Notes: a model not told the origin generated them from the letters alone. 64,000 nt of DNA from Ensifer sp. IC4062 (GCF_020193575.1 NZ_JADYVD010000026.1:1-64000), one strand, 5' to 3'. Positions 18,861 to 30,142 are shown, counted from the stretch's first letter. Numbers and translations are program-made.

Positions 18861-19682
18861 GTGGAGAACCGAAAAAACTATTTCCACCTGCACCTCGTCT
18901 CCGATTCGACGGGCGAGACGCTGATTGCTGCGGGACGTGCAGCCGCGGCGCAGTTCCAGTCGTCGCATGCGTTGGAGCATGTCTATCCGCTGATCCGGAA
19001 CCGGAAGCAGCTCATGCAGGTGCTGGACGCGATCGACGGTGCGCCGGGCATCGTTCTTTACACAATTGTCGATCGCGAACTTGCCGACATCATCAACCAA
19101 CGTTGCCGCGAGATCGGTGTGCCCTGCGTCTCGGTCCTCGATCCGATCATCGATCTCTTTCAATCTTATCTCGGCTCGCCATCGCGCCGCCGGTCGGGAG
19201 CGCAACACGTCATGGATGCGGAATATTTCGCTCGGATCGAGGCGCTGAACTTCACCATGGATCATGACGACGGCCAGATGCCGGCGGATTTTGACGAGGC
19301 CGACGTCGTTCTCGTCGGCATAAGCCGGACATCGAAGACTCCGACGAGCATCTATCTTGCCAATCGTGGCATCAAGACGGCGAACATCCCGATCGTGCCC
19401 GGCGTGCCGCTGCCGGACGGTCTGCTCAGCGCGACGAAACCACTGGTCGTTGGGCTCATCGCGACAGCCGATAGGATCGCGCAAGTACGCCAGCACCGGC
19501 TGCTCGGGACAACCCAGACCTTCCACGGCGAAGATTATACCGACCGGGCCTCGATCGCCGAGGAGCTGAAATATGCCCGCTCGCTCTGTGCACGCAACAA
19601 TTGGCCAATGATCGACGTGACGCGCCGCTCGATCGAGGAAACCGCCGCCGCGATCGTTGCCCTGCGCCCGCGGCTCAGATAG
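18861..19682 (+). CDS. ppsR: Pyruvate, phosphate dikinase regulatory protein (DUF299)
   Basis: Bifunctional ADP-dependent kinase and phosphorylase of 273 residues that switches PPDK or PEP synthase off and on by threonine phosphorylation. The N-terminus [14 protein letters not shown] and the nucleotide loop [18 protein letters not shown] are diagnostic of the DUF299 family, as is [14 protein letters not shown]. The start is GTG at 18861 with GGAG 6 bases upstream. It is the first gene to the right of the putative origin, followed at 28 bp by maf, an order conserved in alphaproteobacteria. Confidence 0.95.
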   Translation: MENRKNYFHLHLVSDSTGETLIAAGRAAAAQFQSSHALEHVYPLIRNRKQLMQVLDAIDGAPGIVLYTIVDRELADIINQRCREIGVPCVSVLDPIIDLFQSYLGSPSRRRSGAQHVMDAEYFARIEALNFTMDHDDGQMPADFDEADVVLVGISRTSKTPTSIYLANRGIKTANIPIVPGVPLPDGLLSATKPLVVGLIATADRIAQVRQHRLLGTTQTFHGEDYTDRASIAEELKYARSLCARNNWPMIDVTRRSIEETAAAIVALRPRLR

Positions 19683-19710
19683 AGCGAAGCGAAGAATCCG
19701 GGATAGAACA

Positions 19711-20310
19711 ATGACGACTACCCTTGTGTTGGCTTCCGCCAGTCCATTTCGCCGCGCGCTGTTGGAAAATGCCGGGCTTATATTTCAGGCGAGGGCGGCC
19801 CAAGTCGATGAGCGCGCATTGGAGCAGCCGCTCGAGAAAGCAGGGGCTTCGCCTGTGGATGTCGCGTTGGCCTTGGCAGAGGCCAAGGCAAGGGATGTCG
19901 CGCGGCATTTCGACGGCGCGCTCGTCATCGGTTCGGATCAGACGATGTCGCTCGGATCGCGCGTCTATCACAAGCCCAAGGATATGGCGGAGGCCGCCGA
20001 TCACCTCTTCTCGCTATCCGGCAAGACGCACAGCCTGAACAGCGCGGTCGTTCTTGTCCGTGAAGGCGAGGTCGTCTGGCGCCACGTCTCCTCTGCCCAC
20101 ATGACCGTGCGCCCCCTTAGTCGGGGCTTCATCGAAAGACACCTCGCAAAGGTTGGCGAAAAGGCGCTTGCCAGCGTCGGCGCCTATCAGCTCGAAGGCG
20201 AGGGCATCCAGCTCTTCGAAAAGATCGAAGGCGACTACTTTACGATTCTCGGGTTGCCGCTGCTGCCGCTGCTTTCCAAACTCCGCGACCTGGGCTCGAT
20301 CGATGCGTGA
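19711..20310 (+). CDS. maf: Maf-family nucleotide pyrophosphatase
   Basis: Protein of 199 residues from the Maf/YceF house-cleaning family, which hydrolyses non-canonical or modified nucleoside triphosphates. [18 protein letters not shown] is the N-terminal nucleotide-binding signature, GSDQTMSL carries the conserved acidic residue, and [16 protein letters not shown] follows. The start is the ATG at 19711 with GGGATAG upstream. Its stop overlaps the aroE start by 8 bp. Length and motifs are normal; the exact nucleotide preference cannot be read. Confidence 0.93.
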   Translation: MTTTLVLASASPFRRALLENAGLIFQARAAQVDERALEQPLEKAGASPVDVALALAEAKARDVARHFDGALVIGSDQTMSLGSRVYHKPKDMAEAADHLFSLSGKTHSLNSAVVLVREGEVVWRHVSSAHMTVRPLSRGFIERHLAKVGEKALASVGAYQLEGEGIQLFEKIEGDYFTILGLPLLPLLSKLRDLGSIDA

Positions 20311-21163
20311 TTCACGTGAAACATTTGTTAACCATGCCTTCGTCACTGGATTTCCGGTGAAGCATTCGCGTTCACCGCTGATCCACGGCTACTGGTTGAA
20401 ACAACTCGGAATCGCCGGCAGCTACCAGGCCTATGAGGTCTCGCCGGAAGATTTTCCGGACTTCATGCGTCAATTGAAGAGCGGCGCCTCCGGCTTCTGT
20501 GGGGGCAACGTCACCATTCCACACAAGGAGGCCGCTTTCCGTCTTTCCGATCGCCCGGACGAACTGAGCGCCGAACTCGGCGCCGCGAACACGCTCTGGG
20601 TGGAAAACGGAGAAATTTGCGCGACGAATACCGATGGGCAAGGCTTCGTCGCCAATCTCGATGAGCGCGCGAAAGGATGGGACCGGATTTCGACCGCCGT
20701 CGTTCTCGGCGCCGGCGGCGCCAGCCGCGCAGTTATCCAAGCGGTTCGTGACCGCGGCATCAAGGTGATTCATGTCGTTAACCGGACGCCGGCCAGGGCG
20801 CAGGAACTGGCGGATCGTTTTGGCGCCGCTGTTCACGCTCACCCCCTAGGGGCCTTGTCCGAAGTAATGACCGGCGCCGGGCTTTTCATCAACACGACCT
20901 CGCTTGGCATGGATGGCGAGCCCTCGCCAGAGATCGATTTCTCGATGTTGGCGAAGGATGCGGTCATCACGGACATTGTCTATGTGCCGCTGAAGACGCC
21001 GTTGCTGCGCCAGGCCGAAGCGCAGGGCTTTGCGATTGTCGATGGGCTTGGCATGCTGTTGCATCAAGCGGTGCCCGGATTTGAAAGATGGTTTGGCCGT
21101 CGGCCGGTCGTCGACGAAACCCTTCGGCAGCTCATCATTGACGATATGGACGGGCACAAATGA
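20303..21163 (+). CDS. aroE: Shikimate dehydrogenase
   Basis: NADPH-dependent enzyme of 286 residues that reduces 3-dehydroshikimate to shikimate in aromatic amino acid synthesis. The substrate-binding [15 protein letters not shown], the catalytic lysine in [13 protein letters not shown], the DNTDG-type TNTDGQGF and the NADP motif GAGGASRAV are readable. The ATG at 20303 lies inside maf. Codons 3-7 (DSRET) are part of a parS-like palindrome (20308-20323). The downstream coaE overlaps by 4 bp (ATGA), so maf, aroE and coaE are probably co-translated. Confidence 0.96.
   Translation: MRDSRETFVNHAFVTGFPVKHSRSPLIHGYWLKQLGIAGSYQAYEVSPEDFPDFMRQLKSGASGFCGGNVTIPHKEAAFRLSDRPDELSAELGAANTLWVENGEICATNTDGQGFVANLDERAKGWDRISTAVVLGAGGASRAVIQAVRDRGIKVIHVVNRTPARAQELADRFGAAVHAHPLGALSEVMTGAGLFINTTSLGMDGEPSPEIDFSMLAKDAVITDIVYVPLKTPLLRQAEAQGFAIVDGLGMLLHQAVPGFERWFGRRPVVDETLRQLIIDDMDGHK
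20308..20323. promoter_or_regulatory. parS-like site 5, maf-aroE overlap
   Basis: TGATTCACGTGAAACA differs from TGTTTCACGTGAAACA at one position. It spans the maf stop codon and the first codons of aroE, about 1.6 kb on the far side of the putative origin from parAB. Confidence 0.8.
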
Positions 21164-21744
21164 TCATTGTCGGCCTCACGGGATCGATCGGTATGGGCAA
21201 GTCGACCGCGGCAGAGATGTTCCGCGAGTTCGGTGTCCCGGTGAACGATGCCGACGAAGCCGTCCACGAGCTTTATCGCGGTGAGGCGGTGGCGTCGGTA
21301 GAGGCGGCATTTCCCGGTGTGGTAAAGGACGGCGTGATCGATCGAGCAGAACTGTCGCGGCAGCTTCTCGCGGCGCCGCAGCGGCTTGGCGAACTGGAGC
21401 AGATCGTCCATCCACTTGTTCGTGCCAAGGAGCGGGAATTTATTGCCACGCACCGAGCCGCCGGTGCACCTTTCGTTGTCCTCGATATACCTTTGCTTTT
21501 CGAGACGAAGGCGGAAGGACGGGTCGATAAGGTCGTCGTCGTCACTTGTGCGCCCGAAATACAGCGGGAACGGGTGATGAAGCGGCCGGGTATGACGGCC
21601 GAAAAATTCGCGATGATCCTCGCGCGCCAGGTGCCGGACAGCGAAAAGCGCGCGCGCGCGGACCACGTCATCGACACGAGCGACAGTTTCGATGTCACCC
21701 GGGCGCAAATACGGTCGGTCGTCGACCGATTGCGCGCGAGCTAG
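21160..21744 (+). CDS. coaE: Dephospho-CoA kinase
   Basis: P-loop kinase of 194 residues that phosphorylates the 3'-hydroxyl of dephospho-CoA, the last step of coenzyme A synthesis. [20 protein letters not shown] is the family N-terminus with the Walker A motif. [13 protein letters not shown], the [11 protein letters not shown] block, VLDIPLLFE (Walker B) and the lid [18 protein letters not shown] follow. It overlaps aroE by 4 bp. The next gene, dnaQ, begins 116 bp downstream and may have its own promoter. Confidence 0.96.
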   Translation: MIIVGLTGSIGMGKSTAAEMFREFGVPVNDADEAVHELYRGEAVASVEAAFPGVVKDGVIDRAELSRQLLAAPQRLGELEQIVHPLVRAKEREFIATHRAAGAPFVVLDIPLLFETKAEGRVDKVVVVTCAPEIQRERVMKRPGMTAEKFAMILARQVPDSEKRARADHVIDTSDSFDVTRAQIRSVVDRLRAS

Positions 21745-21860
21745 GGGATGGGCGGGGTACGCGGCGGATTTTTGCGCCAGACGGTCATTTAAGTTGCTAG
21801 AATCAGCCCGTGGTGTTCCGATTGATTCGCCCTGATCCAGCGTGACCCAGGAGAGATTGT

Positions 21861-22559
21861 ATGCGTGAAATCATCTTCGACACGGAAACGACCGGGCTCG
21901 ACAGCCGCGACGATCGCGTGATCGAAATTGGCGGCGTCGAGCTCGAGAACCAGTTTCCGACGGGGCGCACGCTGCATCTCTATATCAACCCGGGCGACCG
22001 GAAGGTCCATCCGGATGCCTTGGCCGTTCACGGCATCACCGACGAGTTCCTGAAGGACAAGCCGAGCTTCGCCGACGTTGTCGACCAGATCCTCGATTTC
22101 TTCGGCGGCGCGCGCTGGGTGGCACACAACGCGACCTTCGACATCAGCTTCATCAATGCCGAGTTTGCCCGTTTGGGCCTTCCGCCGGTGGCAGGCGAGC
22201 ACGTGACGGACACCCTCGTGCTTGCCAGGCGCAAACATCCGATGGGGCCGAATTCGCTCGACGCCCTCTGCCGCCGGTACGGCATCGACAATTCCCATCG
22301 CGCCAAGCATGGCGCGCTCCTCGACTCCGAACTGCTCGCGGAAGTCTACATCGAGATGATCGGCGGCCGGCAGGCGGCGCTCGGCCTTGTGACGAGCGTG
22401 ACCGGGGGCCAGACGATCGAAGCGGAGGACGGCCCGATCATCATCCTGCAGAGGCCGAGACCTTTGCCCGCCCGGTTGACGGAGGTCGAGGTCGCGGCGC
22501 ATGCCGCCCTCATAGCCAAGATCGGCACCAAGGCGATCTGGTCGAAATACCAGTGCTGA
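21861..22559 (+). CDS. dnaQ: DNA polymerase III epsilon subunit (3'-5' proofreading exonuclease)
   Basis: DEDDh exonuclease of 232 residues that proofreads for the replicative polymerase. Exo I FDTETTGLD contains the metal-binding Asp7 and Glu9, Exo II is in WVAHNATFDISFINAEF, and Exo III epsilon is in HRAKHGALLDSELLAEVY with the catalytic histidine. The C-terminal tail is the alpha-subunit contact. It sits with holA and gyrB in an origin-proximal cluster of replication genes. A hairpin terminator follows at 22566-22592. Confidence 0.96.
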   Translation: MREIIFDTETTGLDSRDDRVIEIGGVELENQFPTGRTLHLYINPGDRKVHPDALAVHGITDEFLKDKPSFADVVDQILDFFGGARWVAHNATFDISFINAEFARLGLPPVAGEHVTDTLVLARRKHPMGPNSLDALCRRYGIDNSHRAKHGALLDSELLAEVYIEMIGGRQAALGLVTSVTGGQTIEAEDGPIIILQRPRPLPARLTEVEVAAHAALIAKIGTKAIWSKYQC

Positions 22560-22565
22560 AATGAA

Positions 22566-22592
22566 AAAGGCCCAGCAAAAAGCCGGGCCTTT
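22566..22592. terminator. Bidirectional hairpin between dnaQ and secB
   Basis: AAAGGCCC (22566-22573) pairs with GGGCCTTT (22585-22592) over an 11-base loop. A-rich flanking on the left and T-rich flanking on the right suit termination of the convergent dnaQ and secB transcripts. Confidence 0.7.
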
Positions 22593-22606
22593 CCTCAAGG
22601 GGTAAA

Positions 22607-22651
22607 GCAATTCCGGGAAAAGTACCTGGCTGTTTCCCGTCCTGAATTGCG
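22607..22651. repeat. RIME-like palindromic repeat
   Basis: Inverted repeat with ends CAATTC/GAATTG and inner arms GGGAAA/TTTCCC between dnaQ and secB. It resembles the CAATTCCGG...GGAATTG palindromes scattered in rhizobial intergenic DNA. Only this copy was found in the window. Confidence 0.55.
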
Positions 22652-22675
22652 TCGTTCAAACACTTGGCCGGCCGG

Positions 22676-23179
22676 TCAGTTGGCCGTGTCGTTGCTGTTG
22701 GCGACCTGAGCGCGGACTTTTTCTTCAGCCATGCGCTGCGCGAACATCTGGGCGAAATCGATCGGGTCGATCATCAGCGGCGGGAAACCGCCGTTGCGGG
22801 TCGCGTCGGCGACGATCTGGCGCGCAAAGGGGAAGAGTAGCCGCGGGCACTCGATGAAGAGCAGCGGCAGCATGTGCTCCTGCGGGAAACCCGAAACGCG
22901 GAAAACGCCGCCATAGGCGAGCTCGACGTTGAACAGGACCTTGTCGCCGTCCTTCGCTTCCGCATTCAGTGACAGAACGACGTCGAAATCGTTCTCGGCG
23001 AGCGGATTGGCGTTGACGTTGACATTGATATTGATCGACGGTGCACGCTCGCGAGCCTGCAGAGAACGCGGCGCACCGGGATTCTCGAAGGAAAGATCCT
23101 TGACATACTGAGCCAGGATATTGAGCGCGGGGCTTTGCTGCGCGCCGCCGTTGCCATTGGATGCGGTATCAGTCGTCAT
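22676..23179 (-). CDS. secB: Protein-export chaperone SecB
   Basis: Tetrameric cytosolic chaperone of 167 residues that keeps preproteins unfolded and hands them to Sec[18 protein letters not shown] is the family start after a low-complexity [11 protein letters not shown] leader. [15 protein letters not shown] [19 protein letters not shown], and the [20 protein letters not shown] block are characteristic. The start is the ATG at 23179 with GAGGAAAC upstream; a longer frame reaches upstream but is not family-like. It converges on dnaQ. secB near dnaQ at the origin is conserved in alphaproteobacteria. Confidence 0.95.
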   Translation of the reverse strand: MTTDTASNGNGGAQQSPALNILAQYVKDLSFENPGAPRSLQARERAPSININVNVNANPLAENDFDVVLSLNAEAKDGDKVLFNVELAYGGVFRVSGFPQEHMLPLLFIECPRLLFPFARQIVADATRNGGFPPLMIDPIDFAQMFAQRMAEEKVRAQVANSNDTAN

Positions 23180-23383
23180 AAGAGTTTCCTCGGACTTCAA
23201 ATCAGTGAGGCCATCTATCATTTCGGACTTGGGCTTACAACCCTTGCCGCCCGGGCCTTTTCTGCGGAGCGGGACAAGCGATCTTCGCGCGTTCCGGCAG
23301 GCGCGTGGCACACATTATAGGCATGCTGCCACGTCGACGGGGCAAAAAGCGCGAAGGCGCCTTCCCGATTTCGTTCTCGATTT

Positions 23384-23890
23384 CTACCGGGAGATCCGGT
23401 TCGTCGGCGAGGACCCGTCGTCATCCTTCTTCTCGCGGGAGAATTCGTCCTCGTTCAGGTCGATGACGCGCGGTCCGGTGCGTTCTTCGCGTCCGCTAGA
23501 ACTCCAGCGGTAGAAACCCGATCCGCCCGTCACTATAGTCATTCTTGTCTGCAGGAATGTGGCGACGGCCCGCCTTATCGGCGGCAGGAACAAGATGAGG
23601 CCGATGACGTCGCTGATGAAGCCCGGCACGATCAGAAGGATAGCGGCGACGAAGACAAGCGCGCCTTTGAGAACCTCGCGGCCCGGGTCACGTCCCGCCC
23701 GAGCGGATTCCTGCACACGGCGAAACACCTCGAAACCCTGGATTCGTAACAGTGCAAGACCGATTGCACCGCTCAGGAATACGAGGAGCAGCGTCATCAG
23801 CAGCCCGACTTCGCGACCGACGATGACGAAGCCGGCAATTTCCGCGAGCGGCAGCCCGAGGATAACGAGCGGAAGGATCAGGGAACGCAT
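23384..23890 (-). CDS. fxsA: FxsA-family membrane protein
   Basis: Membrane protein of 168 residues with four hydrophobic segments (about residues 5-22, 27-48, 78-97 and 100-112) and a charged cytoplasmic tail. LPLAEIAGFVIVGREVGLL and the GRDPGREVLKGALVFVAAILLIVPGF region are typical of FxsA, named for suppression of phage T7 exclusion by the F plasmid; its cellular role is not known. It lies upstream of secB on the same strand and is divergent from the Tim44-like gene across 128 bp. Confidence 0.88.
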   Translation of the reverse strand: MRSLILPLVILGLPLAEIAGFVIVGREVGLLMTLLLVFLSGAIGLALLRIQGFEVFRRVQESARAGRDPGREVLKGALVFVAAILLIVPGFISDVIGLILFLPPIRRAVATFLQTRMTIVTGGSGFYRWSSSGREERTGPRVIDLNEDEFSREKKDDDGSSPTNRISR

Positions 23891-23956
23891 TGACGGCGCT
23901 CGCCAGAAGTTTCGTGCAATTGTTTGGCCTCCGGTTTAAGGGTGCGACATCGCCAT

Positions 23957-23985
23957 TTGAATGGTTTATCCTTGCGGACTATATG
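23957..23985 (+). promoter_or_regulatory. Predicted sigma-70-type promoter for the tim44-mltA-smr genes
   Basis: -35 TTGAAT (23957-23962) and -10 TATATG (23980-23985) with an ideal 17-bp spacer, about 34 bp before the Tim44-like start codon. Confidence 0.5.
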
Positions 23986-24018
23986 GGATAGTAAGAGAAA
24001 TTCTAACAGCGGTTCCGG

Positions 24019-24729
24019 GTGGAAATGGGCTCTTTCGACTTCATCACGTTTTTTTTCCTGATCGCCGCCGTGGTCATCTTTCTGCAGTTGCGCAGCGTTC
24101 TGGGACGTCGGACAGGCAATGAACGACCGCCGTTCGATCCCTATTCACCGCGGGAGATGAGCAAAGGCCCGGAGAGCGCCGATAATGGCAAGGTCGTGCA
24201 ACTTCCCCGCCGCGAAAGTGCCGTGGAAGACGAGTCCCGCTACGCGGCCATCGATGCCGTTGCCAAGGCCGGCACGCCTTTGAATGGGCAGCTCAGGGCG
24301 TTGAGCGACGCCGACCGCAGCTTCAATCCGGAGGATTTCGTCAACGGCGCCAAGATGGCCTATGAGATGATCGTGATGGCTTTCGCCGACGGCGACCGCA
24401 AGACGCTGAAGGGACTGCTGTCGCGCGAGGTCTATGAGGGCTTCGATGCCGCCATTTCCGAACGGGAGGTCAAGGGCGAGGTAGTGAAGTCGACCTTCGT
24501 CGGCATCGAGAAGGCTGACATCACCCATGCCGAGATCAAGGGCAACGAGGAAAACATCACCGTCCGGATCATCAGCCAGCTCATCTCGGCCACTTACGAC
24601 AAGCAGGGCAAGCTGATCGACGGCGATGCAGACTCCGTTGCCGAAGTGAACGACCTCTGGACCTTCTCGCGTGATATCCGGTCGCGTGATCCCAACTGGA
24701 AACTGATCGCTACGGAATCGGAAAACTGA
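24019..24729 (+). CDS. Tim44-domain membrane-anchored protein
   Basis: Protein of 236 residues with one N-terminal membrane anchor (SFDFITFFFLIAAVVIFLQL), a polar linker and a C-terminal Tim44-like domain (about residues 90-233: FVNGAKMAYEMIVMAFADGDRKTLKGLLS and DLWTFSRDIRSRDPNWKLIAT). Bacterial members are proposed to act at the inner membrane in protein translocation or assembly, but this is not settled. The start is GTG at 24019; an ATG at 24025 is equally possible. mltA begins 7 bp downstream, and secB and fxsA lie opposite, so the neighbourhood concerns envelope and export. Confidence 0.85.
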   Translation: MEMGSFDFITFFFLIAAVVIFLQLRSVLGRRTGNERPPFDPYSPREMSKGPESADNGKVVQLPRRESAVEDESRYAAIDAVAKAGTPLNGQLRALSDADRSFNPEDFVNGAKMAYEMIVMAFADGDRKTLKGLLSREVYEGFDAAISEREVKGEVVKSTFVGIEKADITHAEIKGNEENITVRIISQLISATYDKQGKLIDGDADSVAEVNDLWTFSRDIRSRDPNWKLIATESEN

Positions 24730-24736
24730 GGCGAGC

Positions 24737-25843
24737 ATGGCCTTTCATTTGGAGCCGGTCGCCTTTTCCGAACTGCCCGGCTGGCAGGCGGACGATCCGA
24801 CAACCGTTATTGCCGCCCTTCGCCGCTGCCATCACCACGTCACCACTGCAAAACCCTACAAGACAGGTTCGCTCGGAATTTCCGTGGCCGATCTCTTGCC
24901 GGCTTTCGAGGCAGCCCCCGCGCACGTTGCGGACGCGACTGCGGCGCGCGCCTTTTTTGAGGAGCAGTTTCTGCCGTTCAGAGTTCGAACCGGCGAGGGC
25001 GGCAGGGGATTCGTCACCGCTTTTTACGAGCCGGAGATCGAGGTGCGTGCCGCACCGGACGAGGTTTTTCGCTTCCCCTTCTATCGCCGGCCGGCCGATT
25101 TGATCGACATCGACGACTCGAACCGGCCGCATGGCATGGATCCGTATTTCGCCTTCGGGCGCCTCTGTGGCGATGAAATCGAGGAATACCCGGACCGGGA
25201 GGCGATCGAGCGGGGCTTTCTCGCCGGGCGCGGGCTTGAGATCGCCTATGCCCGGTCGAAGGTCGACGTCTTTTTTGTTCATGTCCAGGGTGCGGCCCGA
25301 CTCCTCTATCCGGACGGAACGCGCCGACGCATCACCTATGCGGCAAAGACCGGGCACCGCTTTTCCGCAGTCGGAAAGCTGCTGATCGATCGCGGCGAAA
25401 TCGCTGCCGCGACCGTGTCGATGGCCAGCATCCGCGCTTGGGTTGCGGCAAATCCCGAAAAGATGGACGAAGTTTTGTGGCATAATCGCTCCTTCATCTT
25501 TTTCCGCGAGGCGTCGGTAGATGATGAAGATCTGGGCCCGATTGCTGCCGCCAAGGTGCCGCTCGAGCCCGGCCGATCACTTGCCGTCGATCGGCTGATC
25601 CATACCTTCGGCGTGCCCTTCTATGTAGCGAGCGACACGCTTACGCATCTCGACGGCGGACGGTCGTTCGCGCGTCTGATGCTCGCGCTGGACACGGGTT
25701 CGGCCATCGTCGGTCCCGCGCGCGGAGACATCTTTACCGGTTCCGGCGATGAGGCGGGCGATCTCGCGGGATCGGTCCGCAATGCCGCGGACTTCTTCAT
25801 CTTCGTCCCTCGATCGGCCGCGGCCAGATACCGCCATGGCTAG
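24737..25843 (+). CDS. mltA: MltA-family lytic murein transglycosylase
   Basis: Enzyme of 368 residues that would cleave the MurNAc-GlcNAc bond of peptidoglycan with formation of 1,6-anhydro-MurNAc. The MltA domain covers about residues 90-250 (GRGFVTAFYEPEIEVR, FPFYRRPADL). The C-terminal 3D domain has LALDTGSAIVGPARGDIFTG with the catalytic-type aspartate. No signal peptide or lipobox is visible at the N-terminus MAFHLEPVAFSELPGWQADD, which is unlike E. coli MltA, so its route to the periplasm is unclear. It overlaps the Smr-domain gene by 8 bp. Confidence 0.9.
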   Translation: MAFHLEPVAFSELPGWQADDPTTVIAALRRCHHHVTTAKPYKTGSLGISVADLLPAFEAAPAHVADATAARAFFEEQFLPFRVRTGEGGRGFVTAFYEPEIEVRAAPDEVFRFPFYRRPADLIDIDDSNRPHGMDPYFAFGRLCGDEIEEYPDREAIERGFLAGRGLEIAYARSKVDVFFVHVQGAARLLYPDGTRRRITYAAKTGHRFSAVGKLLIDRGEIAAATVSMASIRAWVAANPEKMDEVLWHNRSFIFFREASVDDEDLGPIAAAKVPLEPGRSLAVDRLIHTFGVPFYVASDTLTHLDGGRSFARLMLALDTGSAIVGPARGDIFTGSGDEAGDLAGSVRNAADFFIFVPRSAAARYRHG

Positions 25844-26399
25844 GGAAAAGAAGCTTTCGCCGGAGGATCGCATTCTTTGGGGGAAGGTCGCTCGTTCGAC
25901 GCGGCCCATGCCTGGCCGTCTCGAAGGTCTTGCAGATCTGCTTGGCGAGAGCGAAGTGGTTGCGCCCGCAGATTCGGATTTGTCGAAGGTCGCGACAACA
26001 CTGCAAGAGAAGGCCGAGCCGGGCTTTACGCTCAGCAAAGGCAAGGCCGAGCGTCGTCATCATCCGCTTGAAAGGCCGGTGAAGCGCAAACTCGCAAAGG
26101 GCCGCGTGGCGCTCGAAGCGCGGATCGACCTCCACGGCATGATCCAGAGCGAAGCGCATGGCCTGCTCCTGCAGTTTCTCCTGAAGGCGCACGAGCGGGG
26201 CCTTCGTCACGTCTTGGTCATTACCGGTAAGGGCACGTCGCTCGGAAGCGACGGAGCGCTGAAGCGGGCGGTGCCGCTCTGGTTTTCGCTCCCGGAGTTT
26301 CGCCCGCTGATCTCGTCCTACGAGCCGGCGGCGCGCAACCATGGTGGCGAGGGTGCGCTCTATGTCCGCCTGGCCCGCGCCAAGGGAAGCGCGACATGA
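25836..26399 (+). CDS. Smr-domain protein
   Basis: Protein of 187 residues. The first 85 residues are charged and poorly conserved. The C-terminal Smr domain has ARIDLHGM, the HVLVITGKGTSLGSDG loop and SSYEPAARNHGGEGALYVRL, the last two being the usual GKG and GG signature blocks. Smr domains bind nucleic acid and in several proteins are endonucleases; the target here is not known. The start ATG at 25836 lies inside mltA, and its stop overlaps the next gene by 4 bp (ATGA). Confidence 0.88.
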   Translation: MAREKKLSPEDRILWGKVARSTRPMPGRLEGLADLLGESEVVAPADSDLSKVATTLQEKAEPGFTLSKGKAERRHHPLERPVKRKLAKGRVALEARIDLHGMIQSEAHGLLLQFLLKAHERGLRHVLVITGKGTSLGSDGALKRAVPLWFSLPEFRPLISSYEPAARNHGGEGALYVRLARAKGSAT

Positions 26400-26773
26400 C
26401 GCCCTTTGGCGAGGCCATGCGCGAGCTGCGACGCAGAAAGGGTGTGTCGCAAAAACAGATGGCTGCGGCGATCGGCGTTTCCGCGGCCTACCTTTCGGCG
26501 CTGGAACATGGCAAGCGTGGCGCGCCGAGCTTCGACTTTCTTCAGCGGGTGGCGGGCTACTTCAATGTGATCTGGGACGAGGCGGACGAGCTCTTCCGGA
26601 TCGCCGATATCTCCGATCCGAAGGTGGTGCTCGATACGTCCGGTCTTCCGCCCGGCCACACCGCCTTTGCCAACCGGCTGAGCGGCCAGATACGCGGTTT
26701 GTCGGAGGAGACCATCCGGGCTTTGGAAGATATTTTGGAAAAAGCCACAATTCCTGATAATGACAGGGGATGA
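26396..26773 (+). CDS. XRE-family transcriptional regulator
   Basis: Protein of 125 residues with an N-terminal Cro/CI helix-turn-helix (about residues 5-65: MRELRRRKGVSQKQMAAAIG then SAAYLSALEHGKRGAPSF) and a C-terminal part, GQIRGLSEETIRALEDILEK, that probably dimerises. It is the last gene of the tim44-mltA-smr series, with its ATG overlapping the Smr stop. gyrB begins 132 bp downstream with its own promoter. Targets are unknown; a role in regulating its own operon is possible. Confidence 0.88.
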   Translation: MTPFGEAMRELRRRKGVSQKQMAAAIGVSAAYLSALEHGKRGAPSFDFLQRVAGYFNVIWDEADELFRIADISDPKVVLDTSGLPPGHTAFANRLSGQIRGLSEETIRALEDILEKATIPDNDRG

Positions 26774-26807
26774 AAGCCTGTTCCCGACCGCGAGCGCGGC
26801 TCGGGAT

Positions 26808-26836
26808 TTGGAAGCCGTGGACAAATTTCCTATAGT
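26808..26836 (+). promoter_or_regulatory. Predicted sigma-70-type promoter of gyrB
   Basis: -35 TTGGAA (26808-26813) and -10 TATAGT (26831-26836) with a 17-bp spacer, leaving a leader of roughly 60 bp. Just upstream, an imperfect hairpin (CCCGACCGCG against CGCGGCTCGGG, 26782-26805) may end the preceding transcript. Confidence 0.6.
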
Positions 26837-26899
26837 CCGAAAGGCCTCCGCGCTGTGATTCGCACCGAATCACGACGTCCGCAACCTGGAAAGACCTGA

Positions 26900-29341
<2,442 letters not shown>

Positions 29342-29361
29342 TCCGCAGGATCCAGATTTTG

Positions 29362-29390
29362 CCGGCGCCGAGAGGCGCCGGTTTTCTTTT
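29362..29390 (+). terminator. Rho-independent terminator of gyrB
   Basis: Perfect 8-bp stem CCGGCGCC/GGCGCCGG with loop GAGA (29362-29381), followed by TTTTCTTTT. It begins 20 bp after the gyrB stop codon. Confidence 0.92.
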
Positions 29391-29396
29391 GCGTGA

Positions 29397-29993
29397 TCAG
29401 TCGGCCTTGAAGCGCCCTTCGAAAGCGAAATCGGCAAGCGGCCTGCGCTGGCTCGGTTTTTCCCGCTCGCGCAGATCGTCCGGAAGCGTCGACGGGTCGG
29501 CAAGTTTGCCGATCGCGACGGCGGCTTCCACCCGATAATGCTCCGGCACGCCGAGCACGCGCATGGCCTTGTCCCGGTCGATTCCCGCCATCGCATGTGC
29601 GTGCAAGCCGGCAAGTTGCGTCTGAAGCGCGAGCGCGAACCACGCGGCACCGGTGTCGAAGGCATGGGTGTAGGCCGGTCGCATCTCTCCGTTTGACGTA
29701 AGCCTGTGGGTCTTCGAGAGAATGATCACGATTGCCGAGGCGCTTTTCGCCCAGCGCTGGTTGCTTTCGTCGAGAATATCCAGGAGCGAGGCAAAGTGCT
29801 CGGTGCCGCGGCGGGCATAGACGAAGCGCCAAGGCTGGGTGTTGCTCGCCGAAGGCGCCCAACGCGCGGCCTCAAAGAGGGCGAGCAGATCCTTTTCGCT
29901 GATCTCCTCTCCGGTAAAGGCGCGCGGCGACCAACGCTCCAGGAAGATCGAGTGGATGGGGTGGTCGGCTCTTCTATGGTTGATTTCTGTCAC
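29397..29993 (-). CDS. Nitroreductase-family FMN oxidoreductase
   Basis: Cytosolic flavoenzyme of 198 residues of the NfsB/NfnB superfamily, which uses NAD(P)H to reduce nitro-aromatics, quinones or flavins; the physiological substrate is unknown. The FMN-binding ERWSPRAF, AARWAPSASNTQPWRFVYA and the later AIGKLADPSTLP segment are visible. The start is GTG at 29993 without an obvious Shine-Dalgarno sequence. It is convergent with gyrB and divergent from the decarboxylase gene, with a repeat copy between the latter two. Confidence 0.85.
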   Translation of the reverse strand: MTEINHRRADHPIHSIFLERWSPRAFTGEEISEKDLLALFEAARWAPSASNTQPWRFVYARRGTEHFASLLDILDESNQRWAKSASAIVIILSKTHRLTSNGEMRPAYTHAFDTGAAWFALALQTQLAGLHAHAMAGIDRDKAMRVLGVPEHYRVEAAVAIGKLADPSTLPDDLREREKPSQRRPLADFAFEGRFKAD

Positions 29994-30035
29994 GAACGAA
30001 CATCCTTATTTGCGCATGAATTCTCTTGGGAGGTC

Positions 30036-30142
30036 CTACTGCGTGATTCCTTAAATCGGAATCCATTTAAGGACAAAATCACGCAGCAATCCAAAGGCGT
30101 ACAGCGACCTTTGCGCGTCCGATTGGACGCGCGGCGCTGTAG
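30036..30142 (+). repeat. Structured intergenic repeat, copy B
   Basis: Outer arms CTGCGTGAT/ATCACGCAG enclose inner arms TCCTTAAAT/ATTTAAGGA. A core CAATCCAAAGGCGTACAGCG follows, and then a perfect 3' hairpin GCGCGTCC-GATT-GGACGCGC nested in TACAGCG/CGCTGTA. The ATG seen in copies A and C is ACG here, so no short peptide frame opens at that point. It lies 85 bp upstream of the decarboxylase start. Confidence 0.88.

Noticed and set aside
20326..20333. TTAACCAT as a CtrA-binding site
   Set aside because: A single half-like match inside aroE coding sequence, without a second TTAA at the right spacing; expected by chance.
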